Shown here one piece after another: positions 51,001 to 59,424 of a stretch of 64,000 nt of DNA. Within the stretch, counting starts at the first letter, position 1. Each line of letters starts with the position of its first letter. The notes under the pieces were generated by a model, which worked only from the letters and a program-made list of their open reading frames with translations, made no database searches and was not told the origin of the DNA. The DNA comes from Streptomyces sp. NBC_00377. GTDB lineage: Bacteria; Actinomycetota; Actinomycetes; Streptomycetales; Streptomycetaceae. The stretch is from NCBI RefSeq assembly GCF_036075115.1, contig NZ_CP107958.1:5270001-5334000 (forward strand), read 5' to 3'. The position numbers and the translations under genes were made by a program.

Positions 51001-51407
51001 CCCCAGGGGAGCTTGCGGCCCGGGGCGCCGTCGGCGGGGACCTTGTAGGCCCAGGTGAAGTAGGAGAACGGCTCGCCGTGGGAGGCGACGGCGAGGATCT
51101 CGCTGTTCCCCTCCCGGTCGGGGGGTGTCCAGCCGCAGACCCGGGTGTCGGAGCTGCCCCAGTGGGTCAGCCGCCGGGCCGGTCCGCCGCCCACGGGCAC
51201 CAGATGGATCTCCGGGACGAGGCTGCGCCAGCTCGTGTAGGCGATCCGCCTTCCGTCGGGGGCGAAGCGCGGGTGGCCGGATCTGGTGCGGTCGACGGTG
51301 AGCCGCCAGGCGCGGCCGGGGCCGTCCAGGGGGGCCAGCCAGAGGTCGTCCTCGGCCACGAAGCACAGCAGGTCACCACTGAGGTGGGGCAGACGCAGAT
51401 AGCTCAC
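47997..51407 (-). CDS. Tricorn-type protease (S41 family, WD/beta-propeller with PDZ)
   Basis: 1136 aa. Large cytosolic protease that degrades oligopeptides. The N-terminal half forms beta-propeller repeats (RFAPDGRRIAYTSW, AFSPDGNWLTWSHP). A PDZ domain (about 815-900) and the tail-specific peptidase core follow. His790 in LGTSHAYV and the Ser1014 region DEATSSDGDMI are the catalytic residues. A Gly/Ala/Ser/Asp/Thr linker (about 405-465) is encoded by repeats. The GTG start at 51407 has GGGGAGG directly against it, so the exact start is uncertain. The stop codon lies in the end of a MITE-like element. Confidence 0.92.
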   Translation of the reverse strand: MSYLRLPHLSGDLLCFVAEDDLWLAPLDGPGRAWRLTVDRTRSGHPRFAPDGRRIAYTSWRSLVPEIHLVPVGGGPARRLTHWGSSDTRVCGWTPPDREGNSEILAVASHGEPFSYFTWAYKVPADGAPGRKLPWGPVSDLQSADIDGERRTLLLTGTPPHEPAAWKRYRGGATGRLWLHGQRLLEGLDGHLHSPLLVGGRIAFLSDHEGVGNLYSCAHDGSDLRRHTDHDAFYARHASSDGTRVVYQCAGDLWIVDDLAADSGPRRIDVRLGGPRAGRRPYQIPAAQHVDGVSVDETGRASAVVVRGSLYWLTHRDGPARTITDTPGVRVRLPEMLGQGGQVAYVTDAEGEDAVEIAHLPRATGAREPRRLASGRLGRVLEMVSDPQGGRLAVASHDGRLLLITVSDDIGVPGETGASDETGASDVSSDDTGASDDTTSGDAAHGEATGTADPGGTDPDGGADGEVTELISSVNGPVRDLAFSPDGNWLTWSHPGIGRSLRQIKMARMKDRLIVDVTNGRFEDENPVFTRDGRYLAFLSWRGFDPVYDVHTGDLSFPLGCRPYLVPLSSATPSPFALTPEGRPAAGGLDPVQDDEGGDGAVTVEIEGLENRVTPFPVPASKYSALYPVAGGGLVWLRWPISGALGETFANPDDTSGRPTLEHFSISKARKSELVDHLDWFALSGDGSRLVVVDEGDLRAVPSAESGDPDSTVWIDLRRILHEVDPGAEWRQSYEEAGRLTRAYFWDPGMCGIDWDAVLDQYRPLVERVASPDEFADLLREVLGELGTSHAYVTAARRNEGPPHYQRLQGLLGANLVHREGGWTVRRILPGDSSDSKARSPLAGTGIREGAVLTHVDGRAVDPVTGPYPLLAGAGGTTVELTFTPAEGESGRPRRVAVVPLVDERPLRYQDWVAKRRAVVHELSGGRCGYLHIPDMGGSGWAQFNRDLRMEVSRPALLVDVRGNAGGYISELVVEKLTRTILGWDLTRNAQPVSYASNAPRGPVVALADEATSSDGDMITAAFKLLKLGPVVGQRTWGGVVGMTGRHQLGDGTVITVPMNAAWFDAYGWSLENRGVTPDLEVLRTPLDWAEGRHAQLDDAVRLALDLLATRPPATPPTYDDVPDRSRPELPPRHRP

Positions 51408-51503
51408 CTCCCCATGCTTTTCCGGCGAAAGGGGCCGGGCAACTCGTGCCCGACGCGCGCGTTCGCCTTATGTCCCCTTCACCTTCGTGAGCCAGCACAC
51501 GTA

Positions 51504-51520
51504 CGAAACGGTTTCGTTTC
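51504..51520. promoter_or_regulatory. TetR-type operator palindrome
   Basis: CGAAAC-G-GTTTCG (51504-51516) overlaps GAAAC-N6-GTTTC (51505-51520). It lies in the gap between the divergent protease gene and the tetR gene, 70-86 bp before the tetR start, in the right place for autoregulation. Confidence 0.6.
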
Positions 51521-51589
51521 GCTGTTGTTCGGGGTATCTTCATGGTGTACGAGAAGAGTGGGCGACGACGGAGCCGGAAGGTGAGTGGC

Positions 51590-52195
51590 ATGACTGAGAT
51601 CGCGACGGCGCGTCGCAGTCGCATCACGCCCGAGCGCGAGGCCGAGCTGTACCGGGCCGTGCTGGACCTGCTCCGCGAGGTCGGCTACGACGCCCTCACC
51701 ATGGACGCCGTCGCCACCCGCACCCGATCCAGCAAGGCGACGCTCTACCGCCAGTGGGGCGGCAAGGCCGAGCTGGTGGCGAAGGCGGTGCGGCACGACA
51801 AGCCGGGCCCCTCCGAGGGCGGCGTCGACACCGGGTCGCTCAGGAGCGACCTGCACGCCCTCACCCTGCGTTCGGACGACTGCGAGATGGAGCAGAACTC
51901 CGCGCTGATGCGAGGACTGGCCATGGCCATCCACGGCAATCCGGACCTCCTGAGGGCGTTCAAGGAACATCTCGTCGAGCCGGAGATGGCGGAGTTCCGC
52001 AATGTGCTCCAGCGGGCGATCGACCGGGGCGAGGTCCGTGCGGACAACCCCGCGCTCGACTACGTACCGCACATGATGATCGGCGCGTTCGCCGCCCGCA
52101 CCATGCTCGACGAGCAGCCGCCGACGCAGGCCTTCCTCCTCTCGTACATCGACGCCGTGGTCCTCCCTGCCCTCGGCGTCTCCACCCCCATCTGA
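51590..52195 (+). CDS. TetR-family transcriptional regulator
   Basis: 201 aa from the ATG at 51590, which has GAAGG 8 nt upstream; the in-frame ATG/GTG at 51542 lacks one. The HTH (about residues 35-55, MDAVATRTRSSKATLYRQWG) is followed by an all-helical sensor domain. It directly precedes the MMPL transporter gene by 139 bp on the same strand, and a GAAAC/GTTTC palindrome lies upstream. A repressor of the MMPL pump is the likely role. Confidence 0.9.
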   Translation: MTEIATARRSRITPEREAELYRAVLDLLREVGYDALTMDAVATRTRSSKATLYRQWGGKAELVAKAVRHDKPGPSEGGVDTGSLRSDLHALTLRSDDCEMEQNSALMRGLAMAIHGNPDLLRAFKEHLVEPEMAEFRNVLQRAIDRGEVRADNPALDYVPHMMIGAFAARTMLDEQPPTQAFLLSYIDAVVLPALGVSTPI

Positions 52196-52334
52196 CCGTC
52201 CCCGCGGTCCACCCCTCCTGACGTCACCGCTCACGTCGTCGGGCCGATCACCCCTGCTCTCCCCACGGGTTGGTCAACCCTGCCCCTGGGGGCCTCGAGC
52301 CCCCGCCCCACGACCTGACCGGGAGTACGCCTCC

Positions 52335-54569
52335 GTGGCCACGTTCCTCTACAAACTCGGCCGGCTCGCCTTCCGGCGCCGCCACTTCGTCGCCCTGATA
52401 TGGGTGGCGCTGCTGACCCTCGCCGGCGTCGGCGCCGCCTCCGCGCCCGCCGCCGGATCGACCTCCTTCTCCATCCCGGGCGTCGAGGCCCAGAAGGCCT
52501 TCGACCTGCTGGAACAGCGCTTCCCCGGGGCCAGCGCCGACGGCGCGACCGGGCGCATCGTCTTCAAGGCCCCCGAGGGCCAGAAGATGACCGACGCCGC
52601 CAACCGGGCGACCGTCGAGAAGACCGTCAAGACGCTGGGCGACGGCTCCGAGGTCGTCTCCGTGACCGACCCGTTCACGACCAACGCCGTGAGCAAGGAC
52701 GGAACGGTCGCCTACACGTCGGTGAAGTACGACGCCCCCGGCATGGAGCTGAAGGACCCCACCCGGGACGCCCTGGAGAAGGCCGGCGACGACGCCAGGG
52801 CCACCGGACTGACCGTCGACGTCGGCGGTGACGCCCTCCAGGCCGGCGCCGAGCCCGGCGCGGTCGGCGAGATCGTCGGTCTCGCGCTCGCCGCCGTGGT
52901 CCTCGTCATCACCCTGGGCTCACTGGTCGCGGCCGGACTACCGCTGCTGACGGCGATCATCGGCGTCGGGATCGGCGTCTCCACCATCACCGCCCTCGCC
53001 AAGGCGCTCGACCTCGGCGACACCACCTCCACCCTGGCGCTGATGATCGGTCTCGCGGTCGGCATCGACTACGCGCTGTTCATCGTCTCCCGCTACCGGA
53101 GCGAGCTGGCCGAGGGCCGCGACCGCGAGGAGGCGGTCGGCCGCGCCACCGGCACGGCCGGCTCGGCGGTCGTCTTCGCGGGACTCACGGTCGTGATCGC
53201 ACTGGCGGGCCTCGCGGTCGTCAACGTGCCGATGCTGACCAAGATGGGCCTCGCGGCGGCGGGCACCGTCGTGGTGGCCGTCCTCATCGCGCTGACCATG
53301 ATCCCGGCACTGCTCGGCTACGCGGGCAGGAAGATCAGGGCCACCGGCGAGAAGCGCAAGCCGGCCGACGACCAGGGCAAGCAGCAGAAGCAGGGCAAGC
53401 AGGGCAAGCCCGGACCGGGCGTCCGCTGGGCGAGCTTCGTCATCCGCCGTCCGGCCGCCGTCCTGCTGCTCGGCGTGGTCGGTCTCGGCACGATCGCCGT
53501 CCCGGCCACCCAGCTGGAGCTGGGCCTGCCCGACGACGGCTCGCAACCGACGTCCACGACCCAGCGCCGGGCCTACGACCTGCTGTCGGAGGGCTTCGGC
53601 CCCGGGTTCAACGGCCCGCTGATGATCGTGGTCGACGCCCGCGGCAGCGACGACCCCAAGGCGGCGGCCACCACGGTGACCGACGGCATCAAGAACCTCG
53701 AGGACGTCGCCACGGTCACCCCGGCGATGTTCAACAAAGCCGGCGACACCGCGACGATCACCGTGATCCCGGGCTCCAAGCCCTCCTCGGCCCGGACCGA
53801 GGACCTGGTCCACGCCATCCGCGACCAGGGCACCGACGTCAGGGCCGACACGGGCGCGCAGGTGCTGGTGACCGGCACCACCGCGATGAACATCGACTTC
53901 TCGCAGAAGCTCAACGACGCGCTGATCCCGTACCTGGGACTGGTGGTCGGCCTGGCCTTCCTGCTGCTGATCGTGGTGTTCCGCTCCATCCTCGTCCCGC
54001 TGAAGGCGGCCCTCGGCTTCCTGCTGAGCGTGCTCGCCGCGATCGGCGCCGTGGTCGCGGTCTTCCAGTGGGGCTGGCTCGGCGGCCTGATCGGCGTGGA
54101 GGAGACCGGCCCGATCATGTCGATGATGCCGATCTTCATGGTGGGCGTGGTCTTCGGTCTCGCGATGGACTACGAGGTGTTCCTCGTGACCCGTATGCGG
54201 GAGGCGTACGTCCACGGCGAGAGCCCGAGCCAGGCCATCGTCACCGGCTTCCGGCACAGCGCCAAGGTGGTGGCCGCCGCCGCGATCATCATGATGGCCG
54301 TCTTCGGCGGCTTCATCAGCTCCAGCGAGGCGATGATCAAGATGATCGGCTTCGGTCTCGCCATCGCCGTCTTCTTCGACGCGTTCATCGTGCGCATGGC
54401 GATCGTGCCGGCGGTGCTGGCCCTGCTCGGCAAGAAGGCCTGGTGGCTGCCGAAGTGGCTGGACCGCGCGCTGCCCAACGTGGACGTCGAGGGCGAGGGT
54501 CTGCGGACCCAGGACGAGGCCGCCCCGTCCGGGGACGGCGACGAGGACCGGGAACTGGTACGCGCCTGA
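52335..54569 (+). CDS. MMPL-family (RND) transporter
   Basis: 744 aa from a GTG with GGGAG upstream. Two repeats each contain a TM helix, an extracytoplasmic domain and five further helices. The MMPL motif regions are visible: GIDYALFIVSRYRSELAEGR (first repeat, about 236-255) and GLAMDYEVFLVTRMREAYVHG (second, about 611-631), in which the Asp-Tyr pairs relay protons. A Lys/Gln-rich loop (about 335-358) separates the halves. MMPL proteins export lipids or antibiotics in actinobacteria. The adjacent TetR is the likely repressor. A hairpin follows the stop codon. Confidence 0.94.
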   Translation: MATFLYKLGRLAFRRRHFVALIWVALLTLAGVGAASAPAAGSTSFSIPGVEAQKAFDLLEQRFPGASADGATGRIVFKAPEGQKMTDAANRATVEKTVKTLGDGSEVVSVTDPFTTNAVSKDGTVAYTSVKYDAPGMELKDPTRDALEKAGDDARATGLTVDVGGDALQAGAEPGAVGEIVGLALAAVVLVITLGSLVAAGLPLLTAIIGVGIGVSTITALAKALDLGDTTSTLALMIGLAVGIDYALFIVSRYRSELAEGRDREEAVGRATGTAGSAVVFAGLTVVIALAGLAVVNVPMLTKMGLAAAGTVVVAVLIALTMIPALLGYAGRKIRATGEKRKPADDQGKQQKQGKQGKPGPGVRWASFVIRRPAAVLLLGVVGLGTIAVPATQLELGLPDDGSQPTSTTQRRAYDLLSEGFGPGFNGPLMIVVDARGSDDPKAAATTVTDGIKNLEDVATVTPAMFNKAGDTATITVIPGSKPSSARTEDLVHAIRDQGTDVRADTGAQVLVTGTTAMNIDFSQKLNDALIPYLGLVVGLAFLLLIVVFRSILVPLKAALGFLLSVLAAIGAVVAVFQWGWLGGLIGVEETGPIMSMMPIFMVGVVFGLAMDYEVFLVTRMREAYVHGESPSQAIVTGFRHSAKVVAAAAIIMMAVFGGFISSSEAMIKMIGFGLAIAVFFDAFIVRMAIVPAVLALLGKKAWWLPKWLDRALPNVDVEGEGLRTQDEAAPSGDGDEDRELVRA

Positions 54570-54592
54570 CGTACAGGTTCACCTGCTGAACC

Positions 54593-54632
54593 GCCGGTGA
54601 GGGCTCCGTGGGGACGGGGCGCCCTCACCGGC
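54593..54632 (+). terminator. Terminator after the MMPL gene
   Basis: A 12-bp perfect stem (54593-54604 GCCGGTGAGGGC with 54621-54632) with a 16-nt loop is followed by TTT; it starts 23 nt after the stop codon. Confidence 0.8.
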
Positions 54633-54718
54633 TTTCCTCGTCCCGGCCCCGGCGGGTGAAATCGCGGCGGGTGAAATTGCGTTCTCGCCGCGCGGGGCGG
54701 CCCGCTAGCGTGCCGTCC

Positions 54719-55210
54719 ATGACGACGACAGCCGCGCACCCCCGTTTCGCCGAGGCCCTGGGCGACCTGGGCCTCGACCAGCTGCACAGCCGTGTCCGCC
54801 GCTTCCCCGAGGCGACCAGGACCGCCGCCGAGGCCGCCGCCGCGATCGGGTGCGAGCTGAGCCAGATCTGCAAGTCGCTGATCTTCGCGGCGGACGGGGT
54901 GCCGGTGCTCGTGCTGATGGACGGGGCGTCCCGCGTCGACGTGGAGCTGGTGCGCAAGGAACTCGGCGCGGACAAGGTGACCCGGGCCGCCGCCGACGTC
55001 GTACGGGAGACCACCGGGTACGCGATCGGTGGCGTGCCGCCCTTCGGGCACCGGACGCGGACCCGGGTGCTGGCCGACCGGAACCTGCTCGCGCACGACG
55101 TCGTGTGGGCCGCCGCCGGGAACCCGCACGTCGTCTTCCCCATGGCGCCCCAGGACCTGGTCCGGTACGCCGACGCGACCCTCGTGGACGTGCGCGAGCA
55201 CACCGCGTGA
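54719..55210 (+). CDS. YbaK/EbsC-family aminoacyl-tRNA deacylase-like protein
   Basis: 163 aa. It shows the YbaK fold: TAAEAAAAIGCELSQICKSL (the conserved Lys after the Cys helix), FAADGVPVLVLMDGASRVDV, GYAIGGVPPFGH and the C-terminal AAAGNPHVVFPMAPQDLV. Relatives remove mischarged amino acids from tRNA(Pro) or similar. TAGCGT lies 7 nt before the ATG with no Shine-Dalgarno, suggesting a leaderless mRNA. It is coupled to the DMT permease gene by a GTGA overlap. Confidence 0.9.
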   Translation: MTTTAAHPRFAEALGDLGLDQLHSRVRRFPEATRTAAEAAAAIGCELSQICKSLIFAADGVPVLVLMDGASRVDVELVRKELGADKVTRAAADVVRETTGYAIGGVPPFGHRTRTRVLADRNLLAHDVVWAAAGNPHVVFPMAPQDLVRYADATLVDVREHTA

Positions 55211-56052
55211 CCCCGCTGGTCACCGCGGCCGTCCTGGTCGCCGCGATCACCCACGCCGGCTGGAACGCCATCGCCCACCGGATCACCGACAAGCTCGTCG
55301 GGTTCACCCTGATCGCCGGCGGCGGCATGCTCATCGGGCTCGTGCTCGCCGCGTTCACCGCGTTCCCGGCGGCCCGCGCATGGCCGTACCTGCTGTCCTC
55401 GGCCGTCGTCCACATCGCCTATTACGCACTGCTGATGCGGTCGTTCCGGCTCGGCGACTTCGGGCAGGCGTACCCCCTCGCGCGCGGCTCCGCGCCGCTC
55501 GTCGTCACCGTCCTCGCCGCCGTCTTCGCGCACGAGGTGCCGGACGGCTGGGCAGCCGCCGGAGTCGCGCTGTCGTGCGCGGGGCTTACCGGTGTCGCCC
55601 TGTGGGGACTGCGCGGCCGGCGGCCGGACTGGGCGGCGATCGGCGCCGCGCTGGCGACCGGGCTCACCATCGCCGCCTACACCGTCATCGACGGGCTGGG
55701 CGTCCGCGCCTCCGGATCCTCCCTGGGGTACATCGCCTGGCTGATGGCGGTGCAGGGAGCCGTCCTCCCGGCGTACGCCGTCCACCGCTGGCGCGGGCGG
55801 ACCGCCGCCGTCCTGCGCCCCTTCGCCGCCCTCGGCCTCCTCGGCTCCGCGCTGTCCGTCCTCGCGTACGCCCTCGTCCTGTGGGCCCAGACCCGGGCCG
55901 AACTCGCCCCGATCGCCGCGCTGCGTGAATCGTCGGTCATCGTCGGCGCGGCCATCGGCGCCCTGTTCTTCAAGGAACGGTTCGGCGCGCCCCGCATCAT
56001 CGCGGCGGGGCTCCTGGTCGTCGGTATCGGGCTGATGCTGCACACCGGCTGA
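55207..56052 (+). CDS. DMT-superfamily permease (EamA type)
   Basis: 281 aa with ten hydrophobic helices in two five-helix EamA halves; the second begins at about residue 140 (WAAIGAALATGLTIAAYTVI) and ends ALRESSVIVGAAIGALFFKE, typical of EamA exporters. It starts at the GTG of a GTGA overlap with the YbaK gene. It would export a small metabolite; none is identifiable. Confidence 0.87.
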   Translation: MTPLVTAAVLVAAITHAGWNAIAHRITDKLVGFTLIAGGGMLIGLVLAAFTAFPAARAWPYLLSSAVVHIAYYALLMRSFRLGDFGQAYPLARGSAPLVVTVLAAVFAHEVPDGWAAAGVALSCAGLTGVALWGLRGRRPDWAAIGAALATGLTIAAYTVIDGLGVRASGSSLGYIAWLMAVQGAVLPAYAVHRWRGRTAAVLRPFAALGLLGSALSVLAYALVLWAQTRAELAPIAALRESSVIVGAAIGALFFKERFGAPRIIAAGLLVVGIGLMLHTG

Positions 56053-56242
56053 CCCGCTCTCCGTGACCCGCATACCGTGACCCGCTCCTCCTTGAGCTGG
56101 GGCCTACGGGGTTGCGGGCCTGCGGCTTGCGAGCGGCGGGTGAGTGTCCCGAAAGGCCGCCGGGCCATGACCGGAATCCGGGTCAGGACCGTGACTGTGA
56201 CCGAGGCCGACGCCGGGCCGGAGCGCTGGTTAGGGTGAAGTC

Positions 56243-57127
56243 ATGTTCGAGACAACGCCGTTCGCTGCTGACGAGCTCGACTCATACTTCCGGCGGATCG
56301 GGTGGGAGGGGGACCGGCGTGCCGACGCGGAGACCCTGCGGGGCGTGCATCTGGCCCACAGCCGTGCCATCCCCTTCGAGAACCTGGACCCGCTGCGCGG
56401 CACGGTCCCCTCGCTCGCGCCCTCGGACCTGATCGCCAAGCTGGTCCGCGACGGCCGGCGCGGCGGTTACTGCTACGAGCACAACACGCTGTTCGCGGCC
56501 GTCCTGGAAGCGCTGGGCCTCGGAGTGACCCTGCTGACGGCGCGGGTCGTCGTGGGCGCGCAGCGGTTCGAGGAGCGGCCCCGCACCCATATGGCGCTCC
56601 TCGTCGAGGTCCCCGGCGAACCGCGGCCCTGTCTCGCCGACGTCGGCTTCGGCGCCCCCGGAGCCCTGCTCGAGCCCGTCCCGCTCACCGCGGACGTCGA
56701 GTTCCGCGGCGCGGGCCGCCGCCACCGCCTCGTCCACGCCCCGCACCGCGGCCCGCTGGAGCTGTGGGTGCTGGAGACGCACCTGGGGACGCGTGGGACA
56801 CGTGGGGAGCAAGGGTCGTCGGGGGAAGACCGGGACGGTGACTGGCAGGCGCAGTACGCCTTCACGCTCGAACCCTTCGAACGGTCCGACTACGAGGTCA
56901 TCAACTGGCACATCGCCACGAACCCGCGCTCACCGTTCGGCAGCCGCGCCTACGTCCAGCGCCTCACCCCCGACGGACACCTCCTGCTCAACGGCCCGCT
57001 CCTCACCGAGAGCCACGCCGACGGCACCGTCAAGCAGCGCGAACTCACGGACGAGGCGGAGGCGCGGCGGGTCCTCGACGAGGAGTTCGGCATCGCCGTT
57101 CCGGACGGGACGCGGTTGCTGCCCTGA
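56243..57127 (+). CDS. Arylamine N-acetyltransferase
   Basis: 294 aa. The Cys-His-Asp triad is Cys77 (RRGGYCYEHN), His116 (PRTHMALL) and Asp133 (LADVGFG). It transfers acetyl groups to aromatic amines or hydrazines; in actinobacteria relatives also make amide bonds in natural products. TAGGGT lies 6 nt before the ATG without a Shine-Dalgarno. A Gly/Arg/Ser insertion (about 186-200, LGTRGTRGEQGSSG) is repeat-like. Confidence 0.93.
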   Translation: MFETTPFAADELDSYFRRIGWEGDRRADAETLRGVHLAHSRAIPFENLDPLRGTVPSLAPSDLIAKLVRDGRRGGYCYEHNTLFAAVLEALGLGVTLLTARVVVGAQRFEERPRTHMALLVEVPGEPRPCLADVGFGAPGALLEPVPLTADVEFRGAGRRHRLVHAPHRGPLELWVLETHLGTRGTRGEQGSSGEDRDGDWQAQYAFTLEPFERSDYEVINWHIATNPRSPFGSRAYVQRLTPDGHLLLNGPLLTESHADGTVKQRELTDEAEARRVLDEEFGIAVPDGTRLLP

Positions 57128-57192
57128 GCCGACTGGGTGCGTCCGCCCGCTCACGGGAGCACTCTGGAATGAGGACTTCCGGAGGTGACCTC

Positions 57193-57474
57193 ATGACCAC
57201 TATGCACACCACTGTCGGATGGCATGTCGAGCTGGAGTTCGAGGAGGACGGTCGGCACACGCACGCGGTCGCGCTGGTACGCCTGCCCGACGGGACCGAG
57301 ATCAGGACCCATGGGCATGCCACCCGGCACAACGTGGACATCGACCAGCCGCGGGTCGGCGAGGAGATAGCCGGCGCCCGTGCCCTCAACGAGATCGCCA
57401 TGCAGTTGCTGACCAAGGCCCATGTGGAGATCGACGAGGACTCGGGCCGCAGATCGCACTCGATCAACGTGTGA
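57193..57474 (+). CDS. DUF1876 (dsRBD-fold-like) domain protein
   Basis: 93 aa from an ATG with GGAGG at 57181-57185. The one-domain protein (WHVELEFEEDGRHTHAVALV, then HGHATRHNVDIDQPRVGEEI, and ARALNEIAMQLLTKAHVEID) is a DUF1876 member, a small family restricted to actinobacteria with a fold likened to the dsRNA-binding domain. Function unknown. It converges with the serine hydrolase gene 3 nt away. Confidence 0.87.
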   Translation: MTTMHTTVGWHVELEFEEDGRHTHAVALVRLPDGTEIRTHGHATRHNVDIDQPRVGEEIAGARALNEIAMQLLTKAHVEIDEDSGRRSHSINV

Positions 57475-57477
57475 GCG

Positions 57478-58710
57478 TCAGCGGCCGGCCGCCAGGGCCG
57501 TCCGCAGCGCCCGCAGCAGGGCCTGCGCGCGCGGGTCGGCCGTCACGCTCGTCCTGAAGCCGTTGGTGACGTAACCGAAGGCGACACCCGACTCGGGGTC
57601 GGCGAGGCCGAGAGCGCCGCCGCGGCCCGGGTGGCCGAAGGAGGTGGGGGAGAGCAGCGGGGACGCGGGGCCGTGCAGCATGTAGCCCAGGCCGAACCGG
57701 GTGTGCACGACGAGCACCCGGTCCGGGCCCGACGACTGCTCGCCGCGCGCCAGGGCCACCGTCTCCGGGCGCAGCAGCCTCGTTCCGCCGTCCACGTCGC
57801 CGATCAGGGAAGCGTAGAAGCGGGCCAGCCCGTCGGAGGTGGCGATGCCGTTGGAGGCGGGGAGCGCCGCGGCCCGGTAGGCCGGGTCGTTCTCGTCGGG
57901 GAGCGGGGTGATCGCGGCGAAGGCGCGGCTGGTGAGGGAGGCGGGATCGGCGTAGGCGGCGGTCACGGCGGGCTTGGGCCGGGTCCTGAGCGCCCCTGTC
58001 TGCGCGGGCGCGTCCACCTGCCCCACGCGCCCCACCCGCGCGCGCTGCGCCGGCGGCAGGCCGAGCCAGAGGTCGGCCCCGACCGGCCCGGCGATCTCGT
58101 CGGCGACCCACTCGCCGACGGTCCGCCCGGTGACCCGCCGGACCAGCTCGCCGGTGAGCCAGCTGTACGTCTGCGCGTGGTACCCGTGGTCCGTCCCGGG
58201 TTCCCAGGCCGGCGCCTGGGCCGCCACCGCCGCCGCGCCGAGGTCGGGATCGGCGGCTTCGGCGGGCGTCAGCGGCCGGTCCAGCACGGGTACGCCCGCG
58301 CGGTGCGCGAGCAGGTGCCGCACCAGCGTGCGCTCCTTGCCGGCCGCCTTGTACTGCGGCCAGTACGTCCCCACGGGCGCGTCCAGGTCGAGTTCCCCGC
58401 GCTGGTGCAGCAGCAGGAGCGCGGCGGCCGCCACGCCCTTCGTCGCCGAGCGCACGATCTGCGCGGTGCCCTGTTCCCAGGGCGCCCTGCCGTCCGCACT
58501 GCCCGTGCTGTCCGGACTGCCCGCGACGCCTGCGCTGTCCGCGCCGGCCCCGCCGTCGACGTCCCGGCTGCCGCCCCACAGGTCGACGACCTTGCGCCCG
58601 TCCCGGTAGACGGTCACGGCCGCACCCCGGTCCCCGAGCACCTCGAAGTTCCGTACGAACGCCTCCCGGACCGGCTCGAAGCCCTCGGCCACCGCACCGC
58701 TCACGTCCAC
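57478..58710 (-). CDS. Class C beta-lactamase-fold serine hydrolase
   Basis: 410 aa from a GTG with GGGAG 7 nt upstream. The SxxK motif is VRSATKGVAAA (Ser/Lys near residues 88-91), and the Tyr motif GYHAQTYSWLTGEL and FGHPGRGGALG (in place of KTG) identify the EstB/LACTB-like esterase branch rather than a true beta-lactamase. No signal peptide, so cytosolic. Asp/Gly/Ala/Ser low-complexity sequence is inserted at about 50-75. It probably acts as an esterase or peptidase on an unknown substrate. Confidence 0.9.
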   Translation of the reverse strand: MDVSGAVAEGFEPVREAFVRNFEVLGDRGAAVTVYRDGRKVVDLWGGSRDVDGGAGADSAGVAGSPDSTGSADGRAPWEQGTAQIVRSATKGVAAAALLLLHQRGELDLDAPVGTYWPQYKAAGKERTLVRHLLAHRAGVPVLDRPLTPAEAADPDLGAAAVAAQAPAWEPGTDHGYHAQTYSWLTGELVRRVTGRTVGEWVADEIAGPVGADLWLGLPPAQRARVGRVGQVDAPAQTGALRTRPKPAVTAAYADPASLTSRAFAAITPLPDENDPAYRAAALPASNGIATSDGLARFYASLIGDVDGGTRLLRPETVALARGEQSSGPDRVLVVHTRFGLGYMLHGPASPLLSPTSFGHPGRGGALGLADPESGVAFGYVTNGFRTSVTADPRAQALLRALRTALAAGR

Positions 58711-58798
58711 GCCCGCACTCCCTCTCGGAGATCACCTTCGACTCCTGGGGGAACGCTCCCGCGGACCCCGCGATTCCTTCGCCCCGTGACGACCGCCG

Positions 58799-59254
58799 CT
58801 AGCCGAGGATGATCGTCACATCGATGTTGCCGCGCGTGGCGTTCGAGTACGGGCACACCTGGTGCGCCGCGTCCACCAGCTTCTCGGCGACCGCACGGTC
58901 GAGGACGGGCAGCGAGACACTGAGCGCGACGGCCAGCCCGTAGCCCTTGTGCCGGTTCGGGCCGATCCCGACCTTCGCCGCCACCGTCGAGCCCGTGAGG
59001 TCGAAGCCCGCGCGGTTGCCGACGAGGATCAGCGCGTTGTGGAAGCAGGAGCTGTAACCGGCCGCGAAAAGCTGCTCCGGGTTGGTCCCGTTGCCGTCCC
59101 CGCCCAGCGCCGGCGGCATCGCCACCTTCAGCTCGATCTGGCCGTCCTGACTGGTCACGAACCCGTCGCGGCCACCGTGCGCGGTCGCCTCGGCGACATA
59201 CGTGATCTTCGTCGGACGGGTGTCGACGGCTTCGACGGCGGTGCCTTCGGTCAC
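58799..59254 (-). CDS. ohr: Organic hydroperoxide resistance protein (Ohr)
   Basis: 151 aa from a GTG with GGGGGAGG 7 nt upstream. It is an Ohr/OsmC-fold thiol peroxidase: TNPEQLFAAGYSSCFHNAL with the first redox Cys and VCPYSNATRGNIDV with the second. It reduces organic hydroperoxides with lipoyl thiols. The gene lies 170 bp downstream of ohrR on the same strand, with an inverted repeat in between. The peroxide-sensing MarR protein encoded there should repress it. Confidence 0.93.
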   Translation of the reverse strand: MTEGTAVEAVDTRPTKITYVAEATAHGGRDGFVTSQDGQIELKVAMPPALGGDGNGTNPEQLFAAGYSSCFHNALILVGNRAGFDLTGSTVAAKVGIGPNRHKGYGLAVALSVSLPVLDRAVAEKLVDAAHQVCPYSNATRGNIDVTIILG

Positions 59255-59306
59255 GGTGGGACCTCCCCCAGAATTTTGCCCAATTACATCGTGCACAAGG
59301 TACCGG

Positions 59307-59332
59307 CTGGTAGGTCGGCACGCGCCTACCAG
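59307..59332. promoter_or_regulatory. Inverted repeat between ohrR and ohr (candidate OhrR operator)
   Basis: CTGGTAGG (59307-59314) and CCTACCAG (59325-59332) are perfect 8-bp arms around 10 nt. They lie 53-78 bp before the ohr start, the expected place for OhrR. Confidence 0.55.
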
Positions 59333-59424
59333 GAGGTAGTAACCCCGGGTAACTCGGAGGCGGCGGGCGACGGGCGGGAACCGGACCCGCCGGGCTCAGG
59401 AACCGGGCTCGGAGAGGTCCGGCC

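Noticed and set aside
51542..51589. Upstream start of the tetR at 51590
   Set aside because: The ATG at 51590 has GAAGG at ideal spacing; the earlier codon lacks a ribosome site and lies close to the operator.
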